64,000 bases of DNA from Mermis nigrescens (GCA_036768485.1 JAVLUZ010000145.1:22981471-23045470), one strand, 5' to 3'. Positions 22,560 through 36,612 are shown, counted from the first letter of the stretch. Notes: a model not told the origin generated them from the sequence alone. Made by a program: numbers and translations.

Positions 22560-22845
22560 ATTAAGCTTGCAGTCGGCTAGCAAAACGCTTGTTCTGCATT
22601 AATTTATTAAATTTTGGTATTTTTCTGCATTTCGTCAGAGAAGAATTGTTAAAAAAGGATAAAATGAGAACTAAAAACTGCTGAAAAATGCTGTCGTCAC
22701 ATGCCTGATAAATTTCGAGGATTTCCCAACAGTTTTCGCTCCTTGTGCATATACAATTTTTAAATGTGTCGATTGCCCTTTTTTTGATTCCTCGAAATAA
22801 GGAAATCGACGAATTACAGAAGGAATTAATATATTATATTACATA
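22560..22845 (-). CDS. Open frame of about 90 codons, possible exon (low confidence)
   Basis: The minus strand is open through GIKKRAIDTFKNCIC and CWEILEIYQACDDS to a TAA near 22561. It contains five cysteines and looks mildly protein-like. Splice sites are uncertain (a gag before GIKK; a gtgacg donor inside). It could be an upstream exon of the unidentified gene at 20441-22029 or chance. Confidence 0.25.
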
Positions 22846-23355
22846 TCGTAAATAAAAAATAATGACTTAAGGAAAGATTTTTACTCATTTCCGTAGATAT
22901 AAACTTCAAACCTCAACGTTTTCACCGCATAAAACATACGAGTATATGCAAATGATGCTTAAAAACAAATAAGGGCGCAAGGAAGGGGTCTGAAGGGCTA
23001 GCCATATTCCTATCTCTATCCCAGAATCCAATAGACCCTTGCGATCCTCTGGAATCAAACTTATGAATTCTCTTCCTTTTTCGCAGTTTTGATTCCAGTA
23101 GATGGAGTTCAATGAGATACATTGGTAGGTGATATTTTCTTCCCTCTACCATCAATTTTTCGTTACTTTTTCGACTTCAAAATTTTTTGATGCACAATTT
23201 CAGGTTCGCCCACGTGTGCTTCTTACAACTGTTGGTTTCTAGGGTAAATAAATTATATCTCGCACAGCTTGATTTTAACTTACTTTCCTAGATAATCTAC
23301 TGATAAGCGTAAATTTTCTTCAATACTTCGGAATGCAAAAGTAAATCTTTGTCAG

Positions 23356-23498
23356 TGAGTACATTGTTTCTCGTGCGATCTCGAGCAGTTTATATCGAAA
23401 TTAGGAAAGTACTGTACCAGGACACGTCGAAATCCGGATACCACTTGTGTGTATCATTAGGAAGTTGCGACGACTCGGTGAATATTTCTAGTGCAAAA
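23356..23498 (+). CDS. Unidentified gene, penultimate exon
   Basis: Acceptor tctttgtcag, donor gtaagct. After two bases it is open for 47 codons, including VYIEIRKVLYQDTSKSGYH and LCVSLGSCDDSVNISSAK, and leaves in phase 0. Two cysteines and an NIS glycosylation sequon suggest an extracellular protein. It follows the collagen gene on the same strand, but the phase does not match exon o and the sequence does not resemble the expected COLFI end, so a separate gene is as likely. Confidence 0.6.
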
Positions 23499-23640
23499 GT
23501 AAGCTCTTTGTGCAAATTACCGTCATTTGAGTTCGGATTGAAAAACTATTATAAATTCGCTAGGAACTAATTTGAAAATAAAGTTCTTTATATGAATTCG
23601 CTGATTATGTTTATAATTTGTTACATTATTTTATTTTCAG

Positions 23641-23697
23641 TTATCCATACAAGCCTTCAACGGCATTCGGCGAATCATAGATCAATACGATTCTTGA
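23641..23697 (+). CDS. Unidentified gene, terminal exon
   Basis: Acceptor ttattttattttcag. It reads LSIQAFNGIRRIIDQYDS then stop, in phase with the previous exon. The sequence aaataaaa near 23904 could serve as a polyadenylation signal. Product unknown. Confidence 0.6.
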   Translation, partial: LSIQAFNGIRRIIDQYDS

Positions 23698-25500
23698 ATT
23701 CTATTTTGAATATTAAGAGAAAAATGATATTATTCAAGGTATTATGGTATAGTCTATGTAAAGAATCCTAAGCTAGCAATTTAATACATATTCCGATACA
23801 TCGATAGAAAGCAAACTTTTCAGAAGCTTCAACGAATGCAGCCGACAGAAATGAGAGAGATTAATTTATAGCAAATCGAAAATTAGCTGGTGATGAATTC
23901 ATAAATAAAAATTGTGAATAAATTTTTTAATAATCTGTGAATTCCTTAAATTTAATGAATTTAGGCATGATGATACTAATTTAATTTGAATTTGATTTGA
24001 ATAGCGCGATCACGCATTGGTATGGGAATTCCGACGAAACCTCAGACTCTAAAAGACCCCTTTAACCCTATATATATACCATCTTTTTCTATTTTTTGAT
24101 GCCAGTGAATAGAATTCGATGAGAAATGTCGAAAAATAGTTGTTTCAGCCCTTACCATCCAGTTTTCGAAACTTTTTTAAGCTGTAAAATTTTTCACGGC
24201 CTCCTCCACATATGATTAAAGTTCGTTCAATGTATAATCTTAAAGCATACATGGGAAGCAACAAAATTCTGGGGCTCCGATAGTGCCGATTTTCCAAAAA
24301 TAGCACCGAAAATTCAATTTTGGGTGTCTCACGAGGAATTTACGGAGGGTCTTTCAGATTCTAGGGGTACTTACCCCATGCCCATGTATAATGCTGACTA
24401 GTATTTTGTTGTGTGGCTATTTTATTTGAAAAATGCTGAAACAGTCTTTACTGATGCTGCATACAGACAGATCGTATCGAGAGATTTATGCGTTAAAAAA
24501 GGTACCACTTATTATTTCAACAATCGTTCTAATCCACTTAGCACAGGTCGACTATCGCTTTGGAATTATTTTGGTTTTTAGCGAAATCATAGGCTAGAAT
24601 TAGCTTCTTGAAAATGACGTTAAAATCATGCAAGCCTGGATAGTAGAAGGAGGATTTGACTCTTTGAAAATTAGTAAACTTCAAGCAAAATAGATTATTA
24701 CCTATAAATTTTATTACAGAAAAATTTATCTCATTATTCGGTAATCCCTTAGACACGATAATAAAACGTTAGGCAAAGATGTTTTTGCTTCAAATGTAAA
24801 TTTTTCAGTCCTATTTCAAGGAGCTAATTAGACTTTCAAATTTCCAAAATTCCTCCATCTTAATGTGGTCAAGGCCTTCAAAATCAAGGTTGCACGCACC
24901 TATAGGCGGATAAAGCCCACATTCAGGGGATGATTTGAAAGTCCAAAAAAGTTTGCAAGGTACCGGCATTGCTTGAAGTGCAGTGCAGTGAAATAAAATG
25001 TGCAGTGCAGTGAAATAAAATGTGCAGTGCCTTTGCACAAAGCAACCAAGTGAGAACAAAATGTTTTGCATGAAATCGCGAAGTTTCAGCGCTAGGACAT
25101 TTCCCGTCGCATATTTCTTCATTAAACAGAAGCTTATAGAAAATGTAACAGACGACAAAAAAATTAAATTATACTATTAATCTGATAGTCTTTATTTCGT
25201 CGTGACATTATTGCAAATTGGACTTAAAAAGACTTAAACTTTTAGCTAAGCAAAAAAAGTTTACATATAAAGGCTATACATGGCTCGAAAATATGTCAAA
25301 TGACACTTCGTATACAATTTACACTCTTTTTACAAAACGACTAGATTTATTCACTCAATTTTAGCGCCAATTTGTCGTGCCTACCTAAGTGAATTCTTTT
25401 ACTTTTTCTTGGACTCCTTACTAGACCGCTCAAATCCACATCTACATATATTTGGGATCAGAACTTATCACGGCTTTTCCGAAGCTTCAAAGGGGATCAC
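23698..25500. other. Intergenic, no gene seen
   Basis: Contains two short family-A relatives (24060-24210 and 24250-24395, the latter ending catgcccatgtataatgct) and a small tandem duplication cagtgcagtgaaataaaatgtg (24979-25030). The minus-strand open stretch at 24811-25158 spans that duplication and has no recognisable motif. Confidence 0.5.
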
Positions 25501-25515
25501 TGAGTAGAATTTAAT

Positions 25516-26400
25516 TAGCACAGAAAAATGCTGCGATGGAACAAAAAGGACGAATATACTAGGAATTACGCATCATTAAGGATATAAAAGGAGGGATTAG
25601 GGAAAAGTTTCCTATGTATGTCTGTGAAATTTGCAACAATTTGGCAAAAATTAGATCTCCGCTAAAGGACGCAAAAATCGAAGTATAATCTGCGGCCTGT
25701 AGATGGGAGTAGCACCTCCGACAGCGTTGCCAACTCCAAAATTGAAAATCGGCGAAAGGAAACTTTAAAACCAGCAAAGCTCTGTACAAATTATAGGCAA
25801 ATTTTGGCGAAAACCGGTAGAACACCACGCTTTCATTGCAGAAAACAACGCTAAATTTTTGCACGGCTGATCGAAAACGGCGAATATTCGCCGATTTCCG
25901 GCGAAGTTGGCAACTCTGACCTCCGACGTAAAACTAAATAACATGAATAGCTTATTCATAGAAACGAAGCGATCACTAATCAAAAACGCTCTAACGTGCA
26001 TTCTTACGCTAGCAGTGCCCGCACTGCTATGGGGCAGCAATTAACAAGTTGGTGTGCCTGTCATAATTTATTTATGCAGTCATTGACGAAAGAGAAGTTT
26101 GACGTTGATAAGAAACTAAATCGCTTATTAAAACACATTAAAGCTTCCTCATAATCACTTTTTCGGAGCCAGTAAACAGCGTTTTGCGATGGCACGCTTC
26201 CACTCAGAAGCCGCAGAATATATTTCGATTTTTCGCGTTTTTTAGCGGAAGTTTAATTTTTAGCAGATTCGTACAACTTTCACAGCCATGCATAGGTAAC
26301 TTTTCCATAGTTCCCTTCTTTTGTGTCCTTAATGATGCATAATTCCAAGTATGTTCGTCCTTCTTGTTCCATCGGAGCATTTTTCTTTGCTAGTACCCTA
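25516..26400. mobile_element. TIR element 'a' (copy 1), with a nested 196-bp element
   Basis: Left arm starts cacagaaaaatgctgcgatgg and the right arm ends ccatcggagcatttttctttg, inverted repeats of about 170 bp (aaagacgaatata... / ...tattcg). Relatives are 35790-36612 and 51548-52292. In all three copies the same flanking sequence (gtaccctactttcaatcagcataatttgag) follows one end, so the arms are part of a larger unit. Confidence 0.75.
25723..25918. mobile_element. 196-bp palindromic MITE with 9-bp target duplication
   Basis: Starts agcgttgccaactcc and ends gcgaagttggcaactctg, inverted termini around gttgccaact. It is flanked on each side by acctccgac (25714-25722 and 25919-25927), a perfect 9-bp direct repeat. 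It is nested inside TIR element 'a'. Confidence 0.8.
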
Positions 26401-26935
26401 CTTTCAATCAGCATAATTTGAGTAAACCAGTCAGTAAACACATACGGTAACGTGCCACGATGATGACAGCAATTTAAGAATGCGGGAAAAAATTATTGTT
26501 CTGAACATCAGCTTCATCTATTTTTATACAAGACAACCTTACCTCATTTAAACAGATCAAATGTTTTCAGGGTAAATTTTATGCAACTATTGGGTTTAAA
26601 GAACACTTACACTCAGATTCGTAGTCCTGACGTTACATAGACCATTTTGAAAAAAATTAAGCTTTTGCAACGCTCTGAAGTGAACTTATTTTTCATTGTA
26701 AACTTTACACAACTAAAGGATTTAAAGAAAACATGCAGTCAAATTCGTAATCCTGACCTCACGGAAAATATTTTGAAAAAATTTACGTTTTGCAACGCTC
26801 TGGAAGTAAACTAAATTTGTAGTGTAAACTTTAAACACAACAATAAATAAATAGTGTAAACTTTACATAACTACTGGATCTCAGAGAAAACTAACAGTTT
26901 CATTCGTAACTCAAACGTCACACCGTTTTTTATTG
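26400..26935 (+). repeat. Subrepeats of the large palindromic element ('b' units), copy 1
   Basis: Three divergent units of 125-160 bp carrying cagattcgtaatcctgacgt and ttgcaacgctctggaagt plus gtgtaaactttacacaact. The same units occur at 52480-52990 and in inverse sense at 35490-35640. The block ends at gccctgtatattc. Confidence 0.7.
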
Positions 26936-27030
26936 AAACGCCCTGTATATTCAATTTTCACGCTTTCACGTATGCATAAACATCAGTACATCATAAAAAA
27001 TGCTAAAATCAAGCTTTCCCTCATAAATAC

Positions 27031-27240
27031 ATGATAAATATAGGCCGCCGCGTCCCACCGTGTGGCAAAGGTTTGAACGGTGTTCAAACTTCAATTTATC
27101 TGCCACACGGAGCCGCGCGGCGCCGCAGGGCGATGTGCTGCTATACTTCCACGCGGCGCCGCGTTTGGAAGTATAGCAGCACATTTTGTCAATGCGGCGC
27201 CGCGCGGCGGGAAGTATAGCAGGACCTTTATGCTCAACAA
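27031..27240. repeat. GC-rich palindromic island
   Basis: An island of cggcgccgcg motifs in an AT-rich background. At 27133-27184 there is a nearly perfect palindrome of about 52 bp with arms gtgctgctatacttcca and tggaagtatagcagcac around acgcggcgccgcgt. A second inverted pair (ccgtgtggca / tgccacacgg) lies at 27058 and 27100. Overlapping open frames on both strands follow from the symmetry and are not genes. Confidence 0.8.
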
Positions 27241-28790
27241 GCATGCGCACTTTCATTCAATGGAGCAAATAGTGCGTTAAATTACTAGTGATGTGAAGTA
27301 CTAGATTATTTCAGCTGATTCAAGCTTTTAAATTCATTGGATCTATGGCTCGGTGCGAAGCGCCAGAAAATTTTGACATTTTTGCCTTTTTGAACTCAGT
27401 TTTCTGGACACACATTATTGCAACAGAAAAATCAACAATATGCCTGAAAAATGAGATCATGTATGGCTTAGTCAGCATTCTCTTAAATATGCAAGTAATG
27501 ATTTTAAACTGACTGTGTTTGCATTAGAACGTCGAACAATCGATCCTTTTGAACGTATGTATCGAATTATTGTAAGAGGGCCGCCAAAAAATGAATTCTA
27601 TACGGCATGCACTACAACTTTTTTAGCGGCCGATTAATTTTAGCGGCCCTGTGCGGCCGCACAGTTCGCCCTCCCTAGGCACGGCTATGGGAATAGAAAA
27701 TCTACACTGATGTGCCCGAATACTATAAATACTATGATAATAATAATAACATCAGTAACAATCAATGTTCTAAATAATAAAATACAATAAAATAAATGAA
27801 TGAATAGAAATCATTGTGAACCTACACATAAAATACTGCAGTACCTGGCCTGTTCAATCATGCGAGGAAATACAACGAGTGAACAAAAAGCGTAAGCTGG
27901 ATAGGAATAGAAAGTTTAAGTCAGTGTGCACCTGCTCTTGTACTCGTATTCTCGGAATGCAGCGCACTGAGAAAAGAATATATAAGCGCGCGCGAAAAAC
28001 AGTTGACGCCTACTCTGATATTATCGGTAATAATGCACTGCATTGCAAATAACTGAACTATGGCGGAAAGAATAAAAATGTGGGAATTAACGTGGGATCA
28101 TGCAGACACACCTATACATACTCATATGATTAGCGTACTATAATAAAAACCGAGAGATTACATGTTTTATGAAACGTAAAAGTCTAAATGAAAGAGAAAA
28201 AGTAGGCAGGATTCTAAACAGAAAACTTATATAAAAAAGGGAAGAAAAAGGAAAAAGGAACGTAAAAAAATCATATAAGCAGACGAGGTTACCAGAGAGG
28301 AACTATATTGCTACAGTTACGTGCCTTTAATCCTCTGACTGTCGCTGCAACCTAGCGGCACCAGTCTAGGCGGCTAGACTACCTCTCGTTATAAAAAAGG
28401 AAGAAAAAATTAAATAAATAAATAAATAAATCGAATTAAAATTATAGATACTATAAATATTACGATAATAATGATAATAATAATATTAATATTAATAATA
28501 AAAAAGGAACAATAATAAAAAATGTGTTAACAATTAAATAAATAAATGCAATAAAGAATTAAAAAATAAAAACATTGTAAACCTACACGTGAAATATCGC
28601 CCTAACGAAATACAATGAGTAATTAGATAGCGAGAGCAAGACAGGAATAGAAGATCTACATCGATGTGCCCCATTACTATTAATTCTTTGATAATAATAA
28701 CATTAATAACAAAAACAATATTCTAAAAAATAAAAAATAAAAAAAGGAAGCTGCTCGCCACAATTTTTTCCTATTTGCTTAAAGGACAAA
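27241..28790. other. Intergenic, repeat-derived, no gene seen
   Basis: The segments at 27690-27880 and 28580-28735 share ctacac(t/a)tcgatgtgccc, ctttgataataataaca and tgtaaacctacacgtgaaat, so they are copies of one dispersed repeat. The open stretch at 27816-28052 lies across one copy. Low-complexity aataataat tracts are common. Confidence 0.5.
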
Positions 28791-28792
28791 TT

Positions 28793-29009
28793 TTGGATCT
28801 AGTATACAATTTACCCACCAGCGTTTTTTAGCCGATCCATAATGTATTGTAATGTGTCATGTGTAATGTATAATGTGTAATATGTACACTTTACACATTA
28901 CACATTACATACTACACATGACACATTACGCAATACACATTACACATAACACATTACATATTACACACTACTCAAAAAAACAGTGGTGGGTAAATTGTAT
29001 ACTAGATCC
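28793..29009. mobile_element. Short inverted-repeat element sharing ends with 31656-32091
   Basis: Starts ggatctagtatacaatttac and ends gtaaattgtatactagatcc. The interior is a degenerate palindrome of tacacattacacat units (28850-28975). It shares gcgttttttagccgat with the 436-bp element, so it is a relative with a different interior. Confidence 0.7.
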
Positions 29010-29091
29010 CAGATTTTTATCTCTTAAATGGGGAGCGGCGTTCTTTTTCGAAAAAATCCTTGATCGACTATCGGCAGAGTTAATCGACGTT

Positions 29092-29417
29092 TCATATGAT
29101 CTGTAGAAGTGCGCGGTTGCTGGTAAACATTTTCATATTTTCATCTGTATTTATAGCTGAGTGAGTGGCCTTTTCGTTTTCGATTACTTCGTTTGGACGG
29201 TCGGCGCATCTCATATCCAGAAGACTGGCCATGGCCAACGAATATTCTAACAACTTTAGGCGCTTATCGAAATTTGGTTCAATTTTTAATACTTCTACAT
29301 CCGTTTCGGCGCAAGTCGTATTTAGTGAGGCTTTTTCCATATATAACTGTTTGCATTTGTTGCAAGTATATCGCGCATCATTAAGGGATTGGTATACAAT
29401 TGTAGTGAATATTGTTC
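29092..29417 (-). CDS. Unidentified membrane protein, last exon (cytoplasmic tail)
   Basis: Terminal exon, minus strand, 108 codons ending FTSNRALLQII then TGA region at 29092. It contains ARYTCNKCKQLYMEKASLN (CxxC pair) and a hydrophilic remainder with KLLEYSLAMASLLDM. It joins the membrane exon in frame if a 46-bp intron (29418-29463, gtagct...taacag) is removed. Without that intron the two open frames are out of register, so the alternative is a frameshift. Family not recognised. Confidence 0.55.
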
Positions 29418-29463
29418 CTGTTAGATTCAAGTAGCAGCCATGCCCTTTTCTCGTTTGAGCTAC

Positions 29464-29599
29464 CATATTCGACGAGATCCAGAGTTTTTATAAAATAACA
29501 AATCACTAGCGCGATTATTACAACAATAACTACCAACGCTGCTATCATCGAACCGATGTAATTGAGCGATGCGTTTGAATCTATTGGCGGCGTAAATGC
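29464..29599 (-). CDS. Unidentified membrane protein, transmembrane exon
   Basis: Minus strand, acceptor aacgttgcag, reads [16 protein letters not shown] then [20 protein letters not shown] and KTLDLVEYG. One strong membrane-spanning segment is followed by a Lys, with an NAS sequon before it, which fits a single-pass type I protein (outside before, cytoplasm after). It ends in phase 1. Upstream exons would lie beyond the TA microsatellite at 29682 and were not found. Confidence 0.6.
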
Positions 29600-29680
29600 C
29601 TGCAACGTTTATTACTATCATAGAATAACATGGTCAATGTGGCCAGAGTTAGTTGAAATTTGGGATTTTAATTACAGTAG

Positions 29681-30040
<360 letters not shown>

Positions 30041-30101
30041 GCACGACTCGTCTGAGAATGAATCTCTCGGAATAAGGAACCTAATTCTTTCGTTCAATTA
30101 A

Positions 30102-30932
30102 CTATACAGTATCCAAAAAAAAGATTAAAGAAGTGACAATAAAAATTTCACTCGCATTGATTTTGAGCGCTTCGATAGCAAATCGTAATTAGATACTATG
30201 AGTTAAAGTGTTCTATAATTCCGTTTGTCTTTAAAATTTTCAGCGTTTTTTATTCATAGGGCTCCAAACAAGCTTTGCCTTGCCATACTACTCCAACCAC
30301 TTGAGCCAAAGGCAAACAACATGGATGTAGTGTACTGTTTTGATCAATTTTCGAAACGTAATTGACCAATTGACCTATTAGAATTTAGTACACAGCATGG
30401 TCACCGTTTGATTCACAGAGTAGCCTTAAGGCGATTAGGAAAGAATGCAACAAACGTCCAATAAGTTGAAGTAATTTTCTGAGCTTCTAAAATTTTTCAT
30501 TTATTTATGTAGTCTCAGTCGAGAACGTCCAGATTCTGATTCTTTAAAACATTGAGGCTTCCACCTCATCTTTTGTGATTGCTCTAAAAACTTGCCTGTG
30601 TTGATCGAACTTATATACTACACTCGTCCAGCTGGTGGCTCAAGCCCCAGGGGGTAGCAAAGATTATTTGGGACCCGACACACAGGGATATATCTATACG
30701 AATGGCATACTACTAAGTAAAATTTGTGACTTATTTAAATAATGATCTTACTTTATCACATAGCATTGCCAATGTTATATTCTGGTGCACTTGGGAACTA
30801 AATAACCTTAGTCCTATCATCTCTCTATTAGCGTTGTTGATTTGAACCATAGACGTCGATTGAGAACCGGGGATCAGAACTGATACGCAGCTGATTATGC
30901 GTAACAAAATCTAAGAAACAGATGTCTTGCAG
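30102..30932. other. Unassigned sequence
   Basis: Several 35-40 codon open stretches on both strands (for example 30540-30680) with no supported splice sites or motif. No repeat family recognised. Confidence 0.4.
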
Positions 30933-31023
30933 TCTATCCTACTGTAATTGTCATTCGATAAAAGACCGCAATGAGTTCCGTAACGCATTGCAATCAGTGA
31001 TTGCTCCAAATTGCACTGTCAAG
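30933..31023 (+). CDS. Isolated exon with CxC motif, unknown gene
   Basis: Acceptor gatgtcttgcag, donor gtccat. After one base it reads LSYCNCHSIKDRNEFRNALQ then SVIAPNCTVK, ending in phase 0. The CNC, following charged stretch and NCT sequon suggest an extracellular cysteine-rich domain. The pattern is loosely like GDNF-receptor-type domains (CDCxxx...C), but this is a guess from spacing only. No neighbouring exon could be tied to it. Confidence 0.45.
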
Positions 31024-31655
31024 GTCCATTCAAGGCCCTACAGGTTTTCGAGGTACACTTGAAAATTCAAGGTTTTCAAGCTACAGTTGAAACAACGTCA
31101 ACACAATTCTCAGAAATTTAAAAAATCGACACAATATAAACCTCTTATATCCTTTTCTTTCCTTAGGCTTGAATTTATGGTGGACGGCGATTCATGAAAA
31201 TCTAGACAAAATAATCGACCGTCAACCAAACCACTGATTACAATAGCGCACGGAGCCGACCGATCCAGCACTTACGGCGGAAATTTGTGTGCAAATAAAT
31301 TTTGGTTTGCGAGGATCAGCAGAAATTGTCAAAAATTCGAAGTGTTGCACATTATAAAATATTCTGAACAATGAGGGCGAGTGCTCTTTTTAAGCGCTAC
31401 GAAAATCGACTAACCCGTAGAGTGTTTAAGTAACACACTGAAAAAAGTTTAAGCTGTAAAGTAGGCTAACGTTTGTTTTAAAATAGGACTGCATCGGTTG
31501 TAATGAAAAACTATTTTAATTAGGTGAAGAAATCAAATATTTACTCATGGCACATTTATTCCATATTTTTTTATCGAATTGACTCGACGTGAATGAAATC
31601 AGGAAACATATTAAAAGGTTTCATTAAACATATTATGGAAACATAAGCCTAAGGG

Positions 31656-32091
31656 GGATCTAGTATACAATTTACCCCCAGCGTTTTTTAACCGATCAAT
31701 AAAAGCTACAGTAACCAAACTTTACAAGGAGATAGCTATAAGCCTATTGTACTAATCTGGCAAAATTGATTAACTTACGGTGTAAACATACTGCTTTAAA
31801 AAAAATTCAAAAAACTCACTTTACTTTACTTTAAACTTACTTTTTTAATGTAGGATGTTGATTGAGTTACAAAAAACTGCTTTGTTTGAAACCCACCGAA
31901 TCGTTTACAATTTTTAGATACCGTTAGTACGTTGTAAACGGTGAGTGTAAAGCAGTAAGTTTACACCGTAAGTTAATCAATTTTGCCAGATTAGTACAAT
32001 GGGCTTATAGCTATCTCCTTGTAAAGTTTGGACACTGTAGCTTAAATGGATCGGCTAAAAAACGCTGGGGGGTAAATTGTATACTAGATCC
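31656..32091. mobile_element. 436-bp inverted-repeat element with 8-bp target duplication
   Basis: Starts ggatctagtatacaatttac and ends gtatactagatcc. The inverted arms extend about 180 bp, for example gagatagctataagcc...attaacttacggtgtaaac against its complement. It is flanked by cctaaggg at 31648-31655 and 32092-32099, a perfect 8-bp direct repeat as expected for hAT-type transposition. There is no ORF, so it is non-autonomous. Confidence 0.85.
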
Positions 32092-32591
32092 CCTAAGGGG
32101 TTTCCCGGGAAACTATGATTACCGATTTTTTGCTTAACCCTACTTCTACCAACGTCTAGATCCGAGATCTATACGCCTGTTTTTTGCAGTTTACTGTAAG
32201 ACCAGAAGTCCTTATTTGGTGAACTTCTCAGTACCCTCTTTTCTCATTGAAACACATGTTTTATGAAATTAAAAAAAAGTTACTAACCTGAATTCCTTAA
32301 GAAAAGCTTCATTTCTTGATTTACAACATGTATTACGTGTGTTGCAAATCGCATTTTGAAGACTTTTTTGAATGTTTGAATGCAATTCTTTCAATAGGTT
32401 TTTAGTTTCGAGCAAATTTTATAACATTTTTGAAATCTTCGTATCCTCGGCTACCAAAAACATGTATTTTTATTGAAATTTGCTACCTCCCTGGAGACTA
32501 GATCTTCGATCTAGACGTTGGTAGTACTAGGGTGCGTTATCCCTTGGTAACAGGAGGGTTAAGCCTATAGAGGGGCAATCCCTGGAGAGTA

Positions 32592-32868
32592 CACCTGGGC
32601 GTGGCGGGGGGGGGGGTTTAGGGGGTATGCACCCCTCCCCCCGAAAACCAAAATACCCCCCCCCAAATCAAAATATCCCCCTAGAATTCGATTTTTAATA
32701 ATTTTTTTCGTTTTTTTCGCAATTTTTGATGCCAATAGATAGTGCTCAGTGAGAAACGTCGAAAAATGGTGTTTTTCGCCATACCACAACTTTTAAGGCC
32801 ATTTTTTTACCTTTGAAAACTCATGCACCCCCCCATCCCCCGGAATTTTCTTGCTGCCCACGTATGCT
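32592..32868 (+). mobile_element. Family-A MITE-like element (copy 4)
   Basis: Begins acacctgggcgtggcgggg, carries gatgccaatagatagtgctc, and ends ttgctgcccacgtatgctg. G- and C-runs of 9-10 bases in the first 80 bp are likely to be length-variable. Confidence 0.7.
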
Positions 32869-32954
32869 GAGGAGGGTGCTTGTGAGCCTAAGGGAGGTGG
32901 AGCAGTCCCAGCAGTTTAAGATTAATAAATTAATCGTTTTACTCTATTTTTCAG

Positions 32955-33097
32955 GAGGCTGCGTCAGAGGGGAAGGAAAGGTAAGACCTGTTGCAATGGT
33001 CGGGCGCCGTGTTGAAGCGCAACGGGCTAAGCCAGTCGGTGGCGAACTAAGACCTGACCTTTTTGTTTATAAGTTTAAATTATTCAGTTTGCAATAG
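32955..33097 (+). CDS. Short open frame upstream of the TBP-like ORF (weak)
   Basis: After a strong acceptor (tactctatttttcag) the frame runs GGCVRGEGKVRPVAMVGRRV to KFKLFSLQ then stop at 33097. A perfect donor (gtaaga) also occurs after 26 bp, so 32955-32980 might instead be a micro-exon. Arg/Lys/Val-rich, GC content higher than surroundings. No family recognised. Confidence 0.3.
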
Positions 33098-33109
33098 GGA
33101 TTTCCTCCC

Positions 33110-33117
33110 TATATAAA
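33110..33117 (+). promoter_or_regulatory. TATA-box-like sequence upstream of TBP-like ORF
   Basis: The octamer tatataaa in cctccctatataaactcgg, with GC-richer flanks, lies 54 bp before the ATG of the next ORF. This spacing suits a TATA box and a very short leader. AT-rich DNA makes chance matches common, so this is only suggestive. Confidence 0.4.
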
Positions 33118-33163
33118 CTCGGTTTTTGTAAAATTTTTCATTGTATGAATTCTGTTTCCTAAA

Positions 33164-33379
33164 ATGCAAATTCGTAATATTATTGCTCGAGCCGATTGTG
33201 GCTGTACTCTAAATCTCAATACTTTGGCTGCTCGCTGTTCAAAATTCGTTAAGTACAAGCTGGGCAAATTTCCTGGCCTGAGCTTGAAAATCAATCCTCA
33301 TTCTACTGTGCTTGTTTTCGCGTCTAAAGTATTTATGAAAAAATTAACTCTTCACAATGGTCTGAATTCGAATAAATAG
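33164..33379 (+). CDS. TBP-like single-repeat protein (short ORF, 71 aa)
   Basis: Starts at an ATG and reads MQIRNIIARADCGCTLNLNT, continuing LAARCSKFVKYKLGKFPGLS and LKINPHSTVLVFASKVFMKK, then ends at TAG. The order of motifs follows one repeat of the TATA-binding protein fold: (I/V)xNI(V/I)A, GCxLxL, A.R.....Y...(R/K)FPGL, and the T.L(I/V)F(A/S)S strand. Canonical TBP has two such repeats (about 180 aa); only one is here, and it stops just after the FASxK strand without the closing helix. So it is a half-TBP, a remnant, or a first exon. It ends within a few bases of the palindromic element's edge (about 33380). Confidence 0.6.
   Translation: MQIRNIIARADCGCTLNLNTLAARCSKFVKYKLGKFPGLSLKINPHSTVLVFASKVFMKKLTLHNGLNSNK

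Positions 33380-36612
<3,233 letters not shown>

Noticed and set aside
27110..27966. Minus and plus frames over the GC-rich island as genes
   Set aside because: Symmetry of the palindrome creates mirrored open frames; no splice signals or motif.
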